NCBI GenBank assembly: GCA_023548195.1
Contig: JAJHZJ010000121.1
Coordinates: 2,542,220 to 2,606,219, forward strand
From: Bettongia penicillata ogilbyi
Lineage: Eukaryota > Chordata > Mammalia > Diprotodontia > Potoroidae
Length of the DNA stretch: 64,000 nucleotides
Direction of reading: 5' to 3'
Positions within the stretch are counted from its first letter, which is position 1; every line of letters begins with the position of its first letter. Of this stretch, positions 24,691 to 36,110 are shown piece by piece. The translations under genes and the position numbers were made by a program. Under the pieces are notes generated by a model. It saw nothing but the letters and a program-made list of their open reading frames with translations. It did not search any database and was not told where the DNA came from.

Positions 24691-24886
24691 AAGTCTAATT
24701 TTATTTTTTAAATGAACAAAAATCTACTTTTTTCTTCTCCTCACCCTTCTCTTTATCCTCCCAATAGAAAAAATAAATAAAAATTTTTGTAATAAACATA
24801 GTCAAGCAAAATAAGTTTGCACATTGAACATATTTTAAAATTAAGTATTGTTTTCCAGTCCTGAATTCATCTCTCTCTCTCTCTCT

Positions 24887-24929
<43 letters not shown>

Positions 24930-25495
24930 TTAACTATGAGTCCTCTGGATCGTAGTTAGTGAATGTATTCATTAGAGTTCTTAAGCCTTTCAAAAATGTT
25001 TGCTTTTAAAATTTTGTCATTATTGTCTAAATTGTTTACCTTTTTGGTCAGTTTAGCCTATCTAATGGGAGTAAAGTAGAATCTTACTTAGAGTTGCTTT
25101 AATTTGCATTTCTCTAATTATTAGTGATTTAGAACATTTTTTCATGTCTATTAATGGCTTGGATTTCTTCCTCTAAAAACTGTCTATTTATATTCTTTGA
25201 CCATGTGGTATATGGGAAATGGCTCTTATTTTTATACATTTGGATCAGTTCCCTACTTATCTTGGAAATGAGATCCTTGTCAGAAAAAAAAAAAAACCTT
25301 GCTACAAAGTTCTGATTTTAGCTGCATGGGATTTATGCAAAAAAATTTAAATTTTAGTTAAGAAAAATTTTCCATTTTTTCTTCTGGGTTCCTCTGTCCT
25401 TTGGTCATGAATTCTTTCCCTTTGCATAGAATCTTAAAAGATATTTCCTTTCTTTCCTTGCTAATATAATTTGCTTATGTTGTTACCTTTTGTGT
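24691..25495 (-). mobile_element. L1 ORF2/3' UTR fragment
   Basis: The + strand shows the reverse of an L1 3' half: 'tttgcatttctctaattatt', 'catgtctattaatggc', 'ctttgaccatgtgg', 'gagatccttgtcag', 'tttggtcatgaattctttcc'. A microsatellite (24869-24926) has expanded inside it. Confidence 0.65.
24869..24926. repeat. (CT)n/(AG)n palindromic microsatellite
   Basis: A run of CT repeats (24869-24889) passes directly into AG repeats (24890-24926). Together they form a near-perfect inverted repeat with arms of about 20 bases, able to form a hairpin. Confidence 0.95.
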
Positions 25496-25524
25496 CTAAG
25501 CTAAGCTGAGACGTGGGAAAGACC

Positions 25525-25742
25525 GTAGTTTAAAAAGATCAAGGTCTCCCACTGCATCCCAGGGCATTTCCAGTCATCCTGATTTATATTTTACTACTGG
25601 ACTCAGATGACTCTGGAGGAGAAAAGTGAAGCTGTTGACTTTGCACAATCCTCCCTCACTGAAATCCAGTTCACTTGCAAATCATGTCATCGCATTCCTG
25701 ATGCCATGTTCTTCTTCAAGAATGAATGATAAACAGCAATAA
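25525..25742 (+). mobile_element. Composite SINE-like repeat, partial copy
   Basis: The same family as 5607-6085 but in + orientation: 'aaggtctcccactgcatccc', 'ccagtcatcctg', 'ctctggaggag', 'caatcctccctcactgaaat' and 'ttcttcttcaagaatgaatg'. It sits between two - strand L1 pieces. Confidence 0.7.
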
Positions 25743-25779
25743 GCCAAACAACCGATTGGTCAGTGTATGATGTCAGTGT

Positions 25780-26543
25780 TTATTCATACTTAATTTCTGC
25801 TAAGTTGCTTTCCAGTTGAAATGGTTTTTGTTGAATTTATTCTTTCCATGTACAGTGTTATTGTCATTGTTTATTTTGCTTTTCTTGTACTGCTTACTTC
25901 ACTTTGTATCGCTTCATATAAGTCTTCTCATGAATCTCTATACTTTTCATATTCATTGTGCTTATAGCACAGTAATATTCCAATACTTTAATTATCCCAC
26001 AATTTGTTTTACCATTCCCCAAATGATTAGGCAATCACTGTGTTTCTGGATCTTTGCCTACTAAAAAAAAATGTTATTAAAAATATTTTGGTGTGAATTG
26101 GACCTTTTTTTTTATCATTGACTTCAATAGGGCACTATATATTCTAGGCAATGACTGCATCAAGGGTGTGGACATTTAAGTGACTTTTTTGTTAAGCATA
26201 ATCCTAAACTGCTTTCCAGAATGGTTGGATGATTTTACAGCCCCACCAACAGTTTATTAGTTGACTGTCTTTCCACAACCCCTTTAATATTTATTATTCC
26301 TATCTTTTGTCATCTTAGCCAGTTTTCTAGGTCTCAGGCAAAACAGTTTTTTGGTTTGTTTGCCTTTTTACATCTCTTTAGTTTGCCTTTCTCATATTTA
26401 GTGCATTTAGTGATTTAGTGCAACATTTCATATGGTTATTAATAGTTTAAAGTTCTTTTGAGAACTTTTCATATCCTTTGGCCACATATCCATTGGGGAA
26501 AGACTTTTGTATTTGTATATCTTGGATTCCTTCATATAGTTAA

Positions 26544-26545
<2 letters not shown>
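25780..26545 (-). mobile_element. L1 ORF2/3' UTR fragment
   Basis: The reverse of the L1 3' part: 'gcttatagcacagtaatatt', 'ccattccccaaatgattagg', 'tttccagaatggttgga', 'agccccaccaacagttta', 'catatcctttggccac'. Confidence 0.7.

Positions 26546-26581
<36 letters not shown>
26546..26581 (+). repeat. (AC)n microsatellite
   Basis: About 18 uninterrupted AC units. Confidence 0.97.
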
Positions 26582-26582
<1 letters not shown>

Positions 26583-27354
26583 ATTCCACCAAGGATTGAT
26601 AATTCGAATTAATTGAACTAAGAGGAAGGTCAGGTTGGATTATTACACTTTGAATGTGACAGTCTTTCATAATGTAGTTTTATTATTTTAAAGTACATTC
26701 AGTAAATAAAATTAGGCTAGCAGTTTTGGCAACAAAGACTTCATATAAAAATAAGAATGATTTTAAAATTCTATGTAAATGAATAGTGGTTGAGGATCAT
26801 TTGTTGAAAATCAAAGTATTTTAAATATTTCTCCTGAAACTTCATTTACATTTTTAATATAAATTACTTATGTTAAAAAGAGGAATTTGTTAGGCATAGC
26901 CTAGTCTCTATCCAAATGATCACAAGTTACCAAATAATAATACCTAAATTATCTAGGTTGGACTGTCTAAATAATAATGAAGTATACAGCAAAGTGCAGA
27001 TGAAAACTAATTACAGAAATTCACAAATGAGCTAGAAACAGTCCTTTCAAAAGTACTTTTACTGTGGTTACCCACAGCTTACAGTTCAGTCTTATGAAAA
27101 CATTCATTAGTCAAGACTTTCATTGGTATTATTTCCTTTAAATGTTTCATTTTGTCAAGGTTATGGAAAAAAGCCAATTATCTTGTAAGGGGTTCCTAAG
27201 GTCAAGAGACTTTGGATTATTGTAGGAATACTGAAAACTTGGGAATGGGTATTTAAGAAGATCCTGCCTCAATCCAACTCCAGATTAAATTTTAAGCGTC
27301 AGATCTGTAGCCAATTTTAACTGTTATGATGTTACATAGACTCTAACAGAATTA
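26582..27354. other. GPR18 5' intron, nothing recognised
   Basis: AT-rich, without an ORF or a clear repeat. Confidence 0.5.
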
Positions 27355-27460
27355 TAAATTTTTTGAGAATAGGAATATACATCTGTCATTTTTCCTTTTG
27401 CCTCCAAAGCATACTGATGTATCATACAGGTGCTCAATGGATACTTATTGAATCAAATTA
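27355..27460 (+). mobile_element. L2 3' terminal fragment
   Basis: It has the L2 tail order 'tttttgagaataggaatat', 'caggtgctcaatggatactt', 'attgaatcaa'. Confidence 0.55.
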
Positions 27461-27654
27461 GAAAAGGTATCATCAAGGCTTATAGAGTCTGAGAAGACAG
27501 TCAGGAAGATGAATTCTGTGCCTAAACAGTAGGTTCTCATTTCAGGCTTTAGAGCATAGTTCTCTGTATTTTTTTCAGTTAACCTTGCTAGGTGATAGCC
27601 TGACTAAAATCTTGAAACGCCAATTACTACTGAAGGATAAGGATAGTAATAATG

Positions 27655-27825
27655 ACTATTTATGATTTACAAAAAGCTTTTACATACTATAATCCCATTT
27701 TCATCTTAACAACTCTATGAGCTTTAATTTATAGAGGTTAAGTGATGTTTAGTTCCCAAACTGTTTAAGGACTTGAGTAAGATTCAAACCTAGGTCTTCT
27801 CCTGGCTCCAGATTTCAACATTATT
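27655..27825 (-). mobile_element. MIR-type SINE
   Basis: 'tttacaaaaagcttttacat', 'ataatcccattttcatctt', 'agaggttaagtgatg' and 'aagattcaaacctaggtctt' are reverse SINE blocks. Confidence 0.65.
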
Positions 27826-28109
27826 TGAGACTAGTCTGGCAGCAACAAAGCCTGAGAGGGTAAAAATTCAGAACAAGAAATACTTTTGCTCAGTGTATCA
27901 ATGAATAACAAGAAAGACATTTTTTAAACCAAAAACTTTGATTATTTGAATTTGCATTTACTTGGGAGTAATTATCATCTTTTAGGAAGTTACAGTGCTT
28001 TATATTACTTTTCTTGTTTTGCTGTTTTATTTATTTTGCCTTTTGTTTCTTTTTTTTTTTTTTAACATACCACACCTTAGACAAATAAAAGGTTCCTTTG
28101 CCTGTGTCT

Positions 28110-28560
28110 TGGCTTGAGTAATTCCATTCCAATTCAGCAAACTTTTATTAAGCTCTTTTATTGAGTTCTGTGCAAAGTCACAGAACTGGGCACTAGAGAC
28201 AAATTCTGTACAGACTCTCAAGTCAAGAAGTTTGCAGTATAACTATACGAAGATGTGTGCATATATGTGATGCAGGAAAGAGTGGGATAAGTGTAAAGGA
28301 AGAGATCCAAGCCAATTTCCATGAGAAATTTTAGGAGTAAAGGATCACTTTCACCTGGAAGGTGGGACAGGGCTTTCATGGAGGAAAGTGAGGGAAGGCT
28401 TCTTAGAGGAGATAGCACATGATTTGGACCTAGAAGGAAGGACCTTCACATCAGTAGGTGGACCTGGGTGAAGAGGCCATTCTGCATAGTGCAATAAGGC
28501 ATGAAGAAAGGAGAGGGTAGGATGAGACTAGAGGACTTGAGAATTTCTGGACTATAAAGT
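28110..28560 (-). mobile_element. Probable L2 3' region, worn
   Basis: The + strand has 'aggaaggcttcttagaggag'-like wording (about 28390), 'aacttttattaagctctttt' and 'cactagagacaaattctgta', resembling the antisense L2 3' module seen at 18060 and 39383. The match is weak. Confidence 0.4.
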
Positions 28561-28561
28561 G

Positions 28562-28668
28562 CATAAAATGAAGTAGTACTGAAATAAGACTGAAGAGATG
28601 GGTTTGGGTCAATTTATATATGGCTGTGGATGACAGACAAGTTTATGTTCAGATTAGAGTCTATGAAA
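28562..28668 (+). repeat. Inverted duplication, arm A (107 bp)
   Basis: This arm is the reverse complement of 30059-30165 at 105 of 107 positions, with no gaps. The two differences are adjacent (28639-28640 region against 30088-30089). No known transposon end is seen at its borders. Confidence 0.95.
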
Positions 28669-29519
28669 TGATGAAAACCCAAAAGGAGAATCTAAAGGAC
28701 CTCTGTGAGGGAAATCCACATTAACTGAACCAACACCATGTTGACAAAGAAGCATAAAAGAAATGGCTGAGTCCTGCAGATTTGTTAATAGAAGTGGAGG
28801 AGTTTGGGCAACTCAAGACCAAGTCTTTGCTACTGCATGTTGCAGATGAGTTATATTTATGCATCTTAGACTTTTGATTACACAAAGAAATTTTTTAAAA
28901 ATGTGCAGTGTGTCATTGTAGGTCACAAAAATTTATCACCTGCTGAATACCTAGCAGGATCTGACCTGGTGGCTAGATTTGTGTATCAGAATCTTGCAAT
29001 CTTTCATAACCTTAATAGACAATAAATTACTGTATTACAAATATAGATCTCAAATATCCTTGAGAATTCAACAATAATTGAACTGGAACTAGAGCATAAT
29101 CGTAGGTAAAGCTGTTAACCTATAACTGCCTGAACATATCATTGATCCATAAAATTTAAGAATGTTTTTAATAGATGTCATTCCAAATGCTCAATCTCCA
29201 AACTACATGGAATGAAAAACTTTCAAAATAAAGAGATATAACAGAAGAAATCAAAACCATTTGGAAATAGAATAAGGGATTTATTGGATGAGAGACCCAG
29301 TTTTCTTCCAGAATTTGTTCTGAAGGTGCTTTCTTTGAGAGTACAAAATATAAGCTTACATCCTAATGCTTTAATTACAAAAAAAAAAAGCAGTTTTTGT
29401 ATGTACTTGTTCAACAGTCAAACATAAAAGACTGGTAGTAGGATAATGAGTTGTCCCAGAGCCATTTCAACCTGAACTCAATTTAAAAAAAAAATGCCTT
29501 CAAAAAAAATATTTTAGTT
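28669..29519. other. GPR18 5' intron between duplicated arms
   Basis: Unassigned intron. A stretch at 29011-29080 resembles 52525-52600 ('acaaatatagatctcaaat' against 'acaaatatagacctcaaag') and may belong to an unnamed old repeat. Confidence 0.5.
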
Positions 29520-29728
29520 GAGCTTGTAGGTTTTGTTAGTAGAGAAACTCCCTCTATCAATGCAGATTGGTACCTTCTCTGCAGCTTTTAGTCTTTAGAG
29601 AGTTTCCTGGGTATAGAGGATTAAGTGATTTCACCAGGGTCATCCATCCAGTATGTTTTAGAGGTAGGACTTGAATCCAGGCCCTACTAACACTAATTCT
29701 CTATCCACTATCCCATGCTGCCTCCATC
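29520..29728 (-). mobile_element. Marsupial tRNA-derived SINE with long body
   Basis: The reverse order of head and body is visible: 'gagaaactccctctatcaat', 'gcagattggtaccttctctg', 'ggtaggacttgaatccagg' (B box), 'ctctatccactatcccatgc' (A-box side). It is the same family as 51355-51600. Confidence 0.8.
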
Positions 29729-29884
29729 ATCATCATCCTCTTCATCAAGTTATAATCAATGCATTATATAAAGAAGTGCAAACTTACTGATAAATACAAT
29801 CAGAGAAAATGTGGAATGGGCGATATAGATATGTGTTTGTATGTATACATTGAACATATTAAAGAGATGAGACAACATAACACA

Positions 29885-30058
29885 CTTTAAGGTTTGCAGA
29901 ACTCTTGATGTAAATTATCCCTTGAGTTTTACAGCAACCTTGTGAGATAGTTCTAATGCAGGTATTATCATGCCTATTTTCCAAATGAGGAAACTGAGTT
30001 TGAGGAAAGTTTAAGTGACTTGTTCATGATCACATGGCTGCTACTGTTGCTGCTGCTG
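29885..30058 (-). mobile_element. MIR-like SINE
   Basis: 'aaggtttgcagaactcttga', 'cagcaaccttgtgagatag', 'ccaaatgaggaaactgag' and 'taagtgacttgttcatgatc' are reverse SINE blocks. It ends at a short GCT-rich tract where arm B of the inverted duplication begins. Confidence 0.75.
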
Positions 30059-30165
30059 TTTCATAGACTCTAATCTGAACATAAACTCTTCTGTCATCCA
30101 CAGCCATATATAAATTGACCCAAACCCATCTCTTCAGTCTTATTTCAGTACTACTTCATTTTATG
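30059..30165 (-). repeat. Inverted duplication, arm B (107 bp)
   Basis: The reverse complement of 28562-28668 with two mismatches. It lies within SINE-derived sequence: a SINE ends at 30058, and 'attttaaagtttgcaaaatg' of another starts soon after 30165. This suggests arm B is the inserted copy and arm A the source. Confidence 0.95.
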
Positions 30166-30989
30166 TTCAATATTTTGATAGTATTTTAAAGTTTGCAAAA
30201 TGTTTTACATATGATAGCAACTGTTAGGGATGTATTGGAAGCTAGGTCTCCTTAACTCCATGTTATGTCTCATAAAGTGATTCACTAGAGGTAAAAAGAA
30301 TGAAGTGGTGTTTTTCTGGGTCAGGTAGGAGGTAGTAGGATAGCAGTCTTTGCTCTGGTGCCCTCTGTCCATATTACTCTTGGAAAGGATTATCCAAAGA
30401 AGTGGGTAGGTCTAGAAACCTAGATAGAGGTTCTAGCTTTAAGTCTGCATTATCTTTTTAAAGTATGTTCTTAATAAATGTTAAGTAGATTAGCAAATTT
30501 TTCATTGTATTATTAAGGACACTATCTAAAGCTTTGTAAACTTAACAGTCCTTCTGTTAAACGATGAATTAGAAAAAAAAGGGATAGAAATGGATTTTAA
30601 AAGGCACTTGATAGCTTTAAATATAGAACATTGTTAAATTTTCAAAACTAGAGTCCTTTTAAAGTACATACTCTTAAAATTTACCTGACTTTGTTTATAG
30701 ATTTTTTTATGCATTATGAAAAACTATAGTTTAAACCAATAAGTAGAGAATAGTTAACAAAAATCTTTTTTCTTTAAAATCAAAATAATCAAATTAACAT
30801 AGACTATGATTACTATGCATTTTAATGTTATTGAAAAAATATATAATTTTTATGAGTAAATTATAATCTGTATACTCTAAGATCCTTGTTTATTAGCAAC
30901 TTTTAGATTGCAGACTATTAAAACATATATATTTTTGAAAATTTTAATTTTTTTATTAAAAATCATATAAGAAGTCAAATATTCCTTAC
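30166..30989. other. GPR18 5' intron, nothing firm
   Basis: A short SINE-like start (30180-30230) is followed by very AT-rich intron up to a donor-like site on the - strand. Confidence 0.5.
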
Positions 30990-31042
30990 CTTCTGTGCTT
31001 TGAAGTTATTTGTAGGTAATCTTTTTTTCAATCTGTCCAAAT
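30990..31042 (-). other. GPR18: Candidate GPR18 5' non-coding exon
   Basis: On the - strand the 53 bases end in CACAGAAG followed by the donor gtaagg, and are preceded by the acceptor-like ctttttgcag. Splicing from here to the acceptor at 24122 gives a 6.9 kb intron, similar to the span I recall for human GPR18. The exon may instead be a first exon that starts further upstream. The evidence is splice-site pattern and distance only. Confidence 0.35.
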
Positions 31043-31680
31043 CTGCAAAAAGATAAGAAGTTCTTCTGTTGCTTTTTTTTGCTTGCTCTAAGGTAAGTTG
31101 TTCATAAGGCAATATGGGTCAAGAAATACAGTTTCATTTTTCTAGTTTTAGGCTTTTTAACAGTTTATTTTATATGCTGAGTCCAAGATCAGGTACTTGT
31201 AAGATTGTGTTTTACTTCTTTGCCTCTTTCAGCATATACTCTTTGAAATAAAGCTTGGATTTTTTTGCTCGTGACATCATCCTGTATGTATTTTTTCTCC
31301 TTCATAAATGAGATTTCTATTATACAGTATATATATAACATTAGCCCACAAAAAGTGAGTAGTATTTAAGAAAGACCTTCTGAGTAAGAAGTGAGAAAAA
31401 AATGAATGTTTCCTTTGCAAACGGAATGTTGCCTTTGCTAACAGAAAAAGCAGTACTATTTAGCATTCATCTTAAGTGCCTTTAGGAAAATTAAATACAT
31501 TTAGAGATCTGAAAAGTGAAAGTAAATCATATAAATCATATTTTCATTTAAAAATTTTCTAACATTTAAAATGAACATCATCTTTCCCTTTCCTTTTTAA
31601 TTCTAGTGCCTTTTCTCTGTTGATTATCTCTAATTTATCTTGTATATACTTACTAGTATAAAATTATTTGCCTGTCATCT
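31043..31680. other. UBAC2 intron 4; possible GPR18 promoter side
   Basis: AT-rich, with a (TA)n run near 31328 and an imperfect 20-base tandem pair at 31404-31443 (gaatgtttcctttgcaaacg then gaatgttgcctttgctaaca). No other feature is supported. Confidence 0.4.
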
Positions 31681-31800
31681 CCCCCATTAAACTGTGAGCT
31701 CCATTAGAGAAGAGCCTGTCTTACATTTTCTCTGTATCCCCCAGTGCTTAGCACAGAGTCTGGCACGTAGGAAGTTCTTAATAAATGTTTATCGATCAAC
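31681..31800 (+). mobile_element. L2 3' terminal fragment
   Basis: It has the L2 tail: 'actgtgagctccattagaga', 'gtgcttagcacagagtctgg', 'cttaataaatgtttatcg'. Confidence 0.75.
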
Positions 31801-32654
31801 TAACCACCAACATGTTTTCTTTCTTAGCTCTGTTTTCTATAGAACACTCACCGTTTTTTACTTTTCTTTTTTAGTAGTCGTTTCTTCTTCCTTTATATGA
31901 GAAGAAAATCAATAACTTTTGACTTCCTCAAAGGCTGCTTTAAAAGAAAAGAAAAAGCATTTGGGATCCTTTACTGTATCAATTTACATACTCTGGGTAT
32001 GCTAATAAAAATAAAAGGAGTTGAAACTGATAATAAGGGAAGTAATGGCCCCAAATGAGGCATCTAGCAGCCTTACCGCTTCCTCCTCCTCCTTTTCTCC
32101 TCCCCCTCCCCTTCCTTTTCACAGAGGAGGTTGGTAACTGGCAAGGGGGATTATTTTCTTATTGTATATTACCCTTAGTCTTTCATTTATTTTCTTTTAA
32201 AATAAATTCATTTTCATATTTCTTGAAATCCTTCAACAATATTCTTTTAAGTAAAGGAGTTTTATTTGAGAAAGATTAAGGCTATATCTGCACACAAAAT
32301 TGATTAGAAACAGAAAGGTTGAATTAAGTAAAATAGTCAGTTATTGAAAAAAAAACCTGCAGTCAGTTACAGGTTGTTTTAATTAAATAGGCTGTTTTAA
32401 AAATTAACAGTTATTTGAATTAAGCTGTCTTAATTTTTGTCTTAAAAAAAATACCTAGGACAAAACAGTAAGGCTGCCACTGCTGCTGCTACGTGCAGTT
32501 AACATCTATTTTTACCATCACTTGACTGTGCCCTCAAAAATCAAATAATCTAGCACTGCCCATTAACATTGATAATATCATATGACTAAACAGCGTTAAC
32601 TTTCATGAATCATTGTTATGTGAAGAGAAGACAAGGGTATGGTAAAAATGACAG
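31801..32654. other. UBAC2 intron 4, nothing recognised
   Basis: AT-rich, with a pyrimidine-rich tract at 32075-32120. Confidence 0.5.
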
Positions 32655-32840
32655 TATTAGGATTTGACACAGGAAGTCCAGGATTTGAATCTCACTTTTG
32701 CATTTTATTCAGCCATTTACCATTAAGTAGATCACTTAAACTCTCCAGGCTTCAGTTTTCTCATCCTACAGCTTAAGGGTATGGAAAAAAGATGATTTTT
32801 CTAAGATTCTTTCTGATTATAAATGGTAAGAATAACATTT
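32655..32840 (+). mobile_element. MIR-type SINE
   Basis: 'ccaggatttgaatctcac' (B box), 'cttcagttttctcatcctac' and the end block 'gattctttctgattataaat'. Confidence 0.7.
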
Positions 32841-33014
32841 AATGGCATTTAAAATCTAGGAAAATAGGTCATTTCCTTAAATTGTTGTTCATAAGTAATT
32901 CTCCTTGTTCGATTTTACGGTTTCTAATCTCTTACTTAATACTTGTGCTTGAAGGGCCTCCGTTTTAGGGAGGAACTTGGTTATTTCTCTTATGGATCCT
33001 CCAAATAGTGCTCT

Positions 33015-33235
33015 GTTTTTTTCTAATATCTTGGCATGTGAAATGATTACCCAGTTGATGTACATCCTCTCAGTTTCCAATTCTTGGCTACCACAAAAAG
33101 AGCTGCTATAAATATTTTTGTACATATGGGTCCTTTTCCCATTTTTATGATCTCTTTGGGATATAGACCTAGATGTATTGCTGGGTCAAAGGATATGCAC
33201 ATTTTTATAGTCCCATGGTGGCAGAACTTTAAAAA
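33015..33235 (-). mobile_element. L1 ORF2 3' fragment
   Basis: The reverse of marsupial L1: 'ttccaattcttggctaccac', 'aaaaagagctgctataaata', 'gatctctttgggatatagac', 'gctgggtcaaaggatatgca'. Confidence 0.8.
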
Positions 33236-33809
33236 AAAGTATAATTACTAGGGTTGTGTACAGTAAAATAAAACTACCTCAGAGATTGGTGTTAGTATGG
33301 CCAAAATAGTGGCAAAAAATGTATAGTCTACCTATGTTTAATATAGCAAGTTTTCTTTGCAGGACTTAGCTACTATTTAGCTAGAATTTTGATAGCTCTC
33401 TTCACCTGTACTTTGCAAACTGAGACTCAAAGAAGAATTAAGTATATTTCCTGTATCTGGGACTCTTAGACCTTTCCCAAATTTGATAGGGTAGAGTACT
33501 AATATCAGAGATGCATCCTGGTCATTTTCAGGAAGGCTTTTCAGTACATTCTGGTCCCAAAGTCAGCAAAGTAGCCATTTAGACAAAATCATGGCACTAT
33601 GGATAACTGAGGGAGGTAACCAGACACACAAGCCTTCCCTGGCTGCCTCCTCAAGGGTGACATTTCAGAAGTGACACAAAATCATTAGGGAAGACTCCTA
33701 GGAATTCTTCTGTTGCCCATTCTCAAGTCCTGAGAGATCATTGAAGCCTAAGTGACTTTCTGAAAACATACTTCTACAAGACTACACAGCAGCTGCCTGG
33801 CTGTAACTC
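33236..33809. other. UBAC2 intron 4, nothing recognised
   Basis: No gene or clear repeat. Confidence 0.5.
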
Positions 33810-34265
33810 CCCAGGTTCAGGTCTGCTCTTCTTCAGATAAATTTTCCCGTTTCTCCATTGCCCTACCTATGATAACCCCTTATAGGCTTCTCACTGTATC
33901 TTTCTCTGAAACTGCTGTCTCCAAAGGTACTGATGATCTCTTAGTTGCCAGATCCAGTGATTTTTTTTCCTCTCCATTGTCATTCTCCTTGACTCCTTTC
34001 CAGGCTTTGATACTGTTGATCACTCTCTCCTCCTTGATATTTTCTTCTCCCTGGGTTTTCAAGGCATCACTCTCTCCTGATTTTCCTTCTACCTTTCTGA
34101 CCACTCTTCTGTGTCCTTTGCTGGATCCTCCTCCAGATCAATCATATCCTCTAACTGTAGGTTAGAATCCTGTCCTAGACCCCTTTCTTTTCTCTCTTTA
34201 TACTACTTCACTTGGTGATCCTATCAGCTAACATGGATTTAATTATCATCTCTATGCTAATGATT
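33810..34265 (+). mobile_element. L2 LINE fragment, RT region (split copy)
   Basis: It encodes L2-type remnants (ETAVSKGTDDLLVARSS near 33910), then 'ctttgatactgttgatcact', 'ttgctggatcctcctccaga' and 'gaatcctgtcctagaccc'. It is interrupted near 34265 and resumes at about 34990. Confidence 0.75.
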
Positions 34266-34439
34266 CTCTTTAGAAAATGTTTAAATTTTTTTTAAAGGAA
34301 ATTGCTTTATTTTACTGAAGACTAATTTTATAGCATAGAGAAAAGGATGGGATTCAGGATGCATCTTTTTCAATATTTATTTCCACAATTAAAGTTATCT
34401 CATCTCTTATTTTTTTTTCTTTATAAGAGGTAACCGGCC

Positions 34440-34985
34440 TGGGACCCCTCTGTTTGTTTATTTTTTTTTAAAAAAAAACAAAAACCAGTTTATAGTATTT
34501 TATTTTCTCAATTATGTGTAAAGATAGTATTCGGCATTCACTTTTATAAGATTTTGAGTTCCAAATTTTTTTCTCCCTCCCTTCTTTCCCATTCTCCTCC
34601 CCAAGATGGCAAACAGTCTCATACAAGTTATACATGTACAATCATATTAAGCATATTTCCATATTAGTCATGTTGTGAAAGAGGAATCAACACAAAAGAG
34701 AAAAACTACAAGAAAGAAAAAAAGAAGTGAAAATAGTATGCTTTGGTCTGCATTCAGACTCCATAGTTCTTCTGCTGGATGTGGATAGCATTTTCCATCT
34801 ATGACTCTTTTGGAATTGTCTTAGATCAGGTTTTTCTGAAATCCTCCTTCTTGCCATTTCTTATAGCACAGTAGTATTCCATTCCATTCATATACCGCAG
34901 CTTGTCCAGCCATTCCCCAATTGATGGGCATTCCTTCATTTTCTAATTCTTTGCCACAACATAAAGAACTTCTTCAAAACTGCTT
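34440..34985 (-). mobile_element. L1 3' end, inserted in L2
   Basis: Reverse of the L1 3' UTR: 'aagattttgagttccaaatt', 'tatacatgtacaatcatatt', 'gtctgcattcagactccata', 'gaattgtcttagatcagg', 'gccattccccaattgatggg'. Sequence at 34266-34439 is unassigned and may be part of the same insertion. Confidence 0.8.
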
Positions 34986-34989
34986 TTCA

Positions 34990-35640
34990 GACATTTCAAA
35001 CTGGAGGTCCAGTTAGGCATCTTAAACTCAGTATATCCCAAACAGAACTCATTATCTTTTCTCTAATCCCGGTCCTTCTTACCCCCAGTACCACCACCAT
35101 CTTCCCAATTACAGTCCTTCAGAGGGCTACAGCATCCTCCCAGTCCCTCAGGATCACAACTAAGGAGTCATCCTAGATTCTTCAGTATCTCTCACTTCCC
35201 ATATCCAAACTCTTGCTAAGGACTATCTATTTCATCTTTGCAACAACATCTCTCCTCTGACACTACCACCACCTTGGTGTGGGCCTCTATCATCTCCCCT
35301 CTGGAGTGTGGCAACATCCTGCTGGTGGGTTTTCCTGCCTCATGTCTCTCCCCATTCCATTCCATTGAGCCACCAAATTTATTTTCCCAAAGCATATGTC
35401 TAACCATGTCATTCCCCTGCTTGGTATACTTTAAGGACTCCCTATTGCCTGCAAAATCAAATACAAACCGCTCTGTTTGGCATTTCAAACCCTTCATGAC
35501 CTAGCCCCGTTATACTTTTCCATTCTTATGACATATGCTCTTTCCATTCCATGACATTTACTCTTCAAACCTTAATTGCTTTGGACTTCATTCTCCTCTT
35601 CCTTTCTCCCTCAGTGGTATATGCGTATCTGAAAGATCAA
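34990..35640 (+). mobile_element. L2 LINE fragment, 3' part (split copy)
   Basis: 'gacatttcaaactggaggtc', 'cagaactcattatcttttct', 'gagtcatcctagattcttca', 'catgtcattcccctgcttgg' and 'cccttcatgacctagccccg' are L2 blocks in the right order. They continue 33810-34265. Confidence 0.85.
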
Positions 35641-35894
35641 AAATTCTATTTCAAATGTATGCTTTAAAAATTCACCACTTCTGTAGAGTTGTCAGAAATA
35701 TATCTGATTTGGGTAATCCATAAAAACCTAGCTTCTCTGAAATGAATGTCTGTCCATTTTCCCATAAAACTTATCGTCAAACATTTATGTACTCTTCCAT
35801 GTGGTCTGTTTGAAATATGTAGACATAAGGATGCCTATTTTAAGAGAAGAAATACAATAGCACACAGGTAAAACACAGCTGGCATTCTAGTTAT

Positions 35895-36110
35895 GTCCCC
35901 TTTAGGAACTTCTTTTTGAAGGCCCAACGTGGAGGTTAGTTCTTCCATGAAACTTTCCCTAACTCTGAAATTTCTTATAGCAGTTTCCTTAGTCCTTGCC
36001 TTTGCACACATAACACTTTCTCTTTTATAAAAGCTATTCATGTACATGGTGCTTCCATCCTTGAAAATGAGAACTATCTTTTTGCCCCCATCATTGAATA
36101 TAGTGGAAGA
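35895..36110 (+). mobile_element. L2-like fragment
   Basis: 'cccctttaggaacttctttt', 'tccatgaaactttccctaac' and 'tcagaactatctttttgccc'-like wording fit the L2 3' UTR. Confidence 0.4.
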
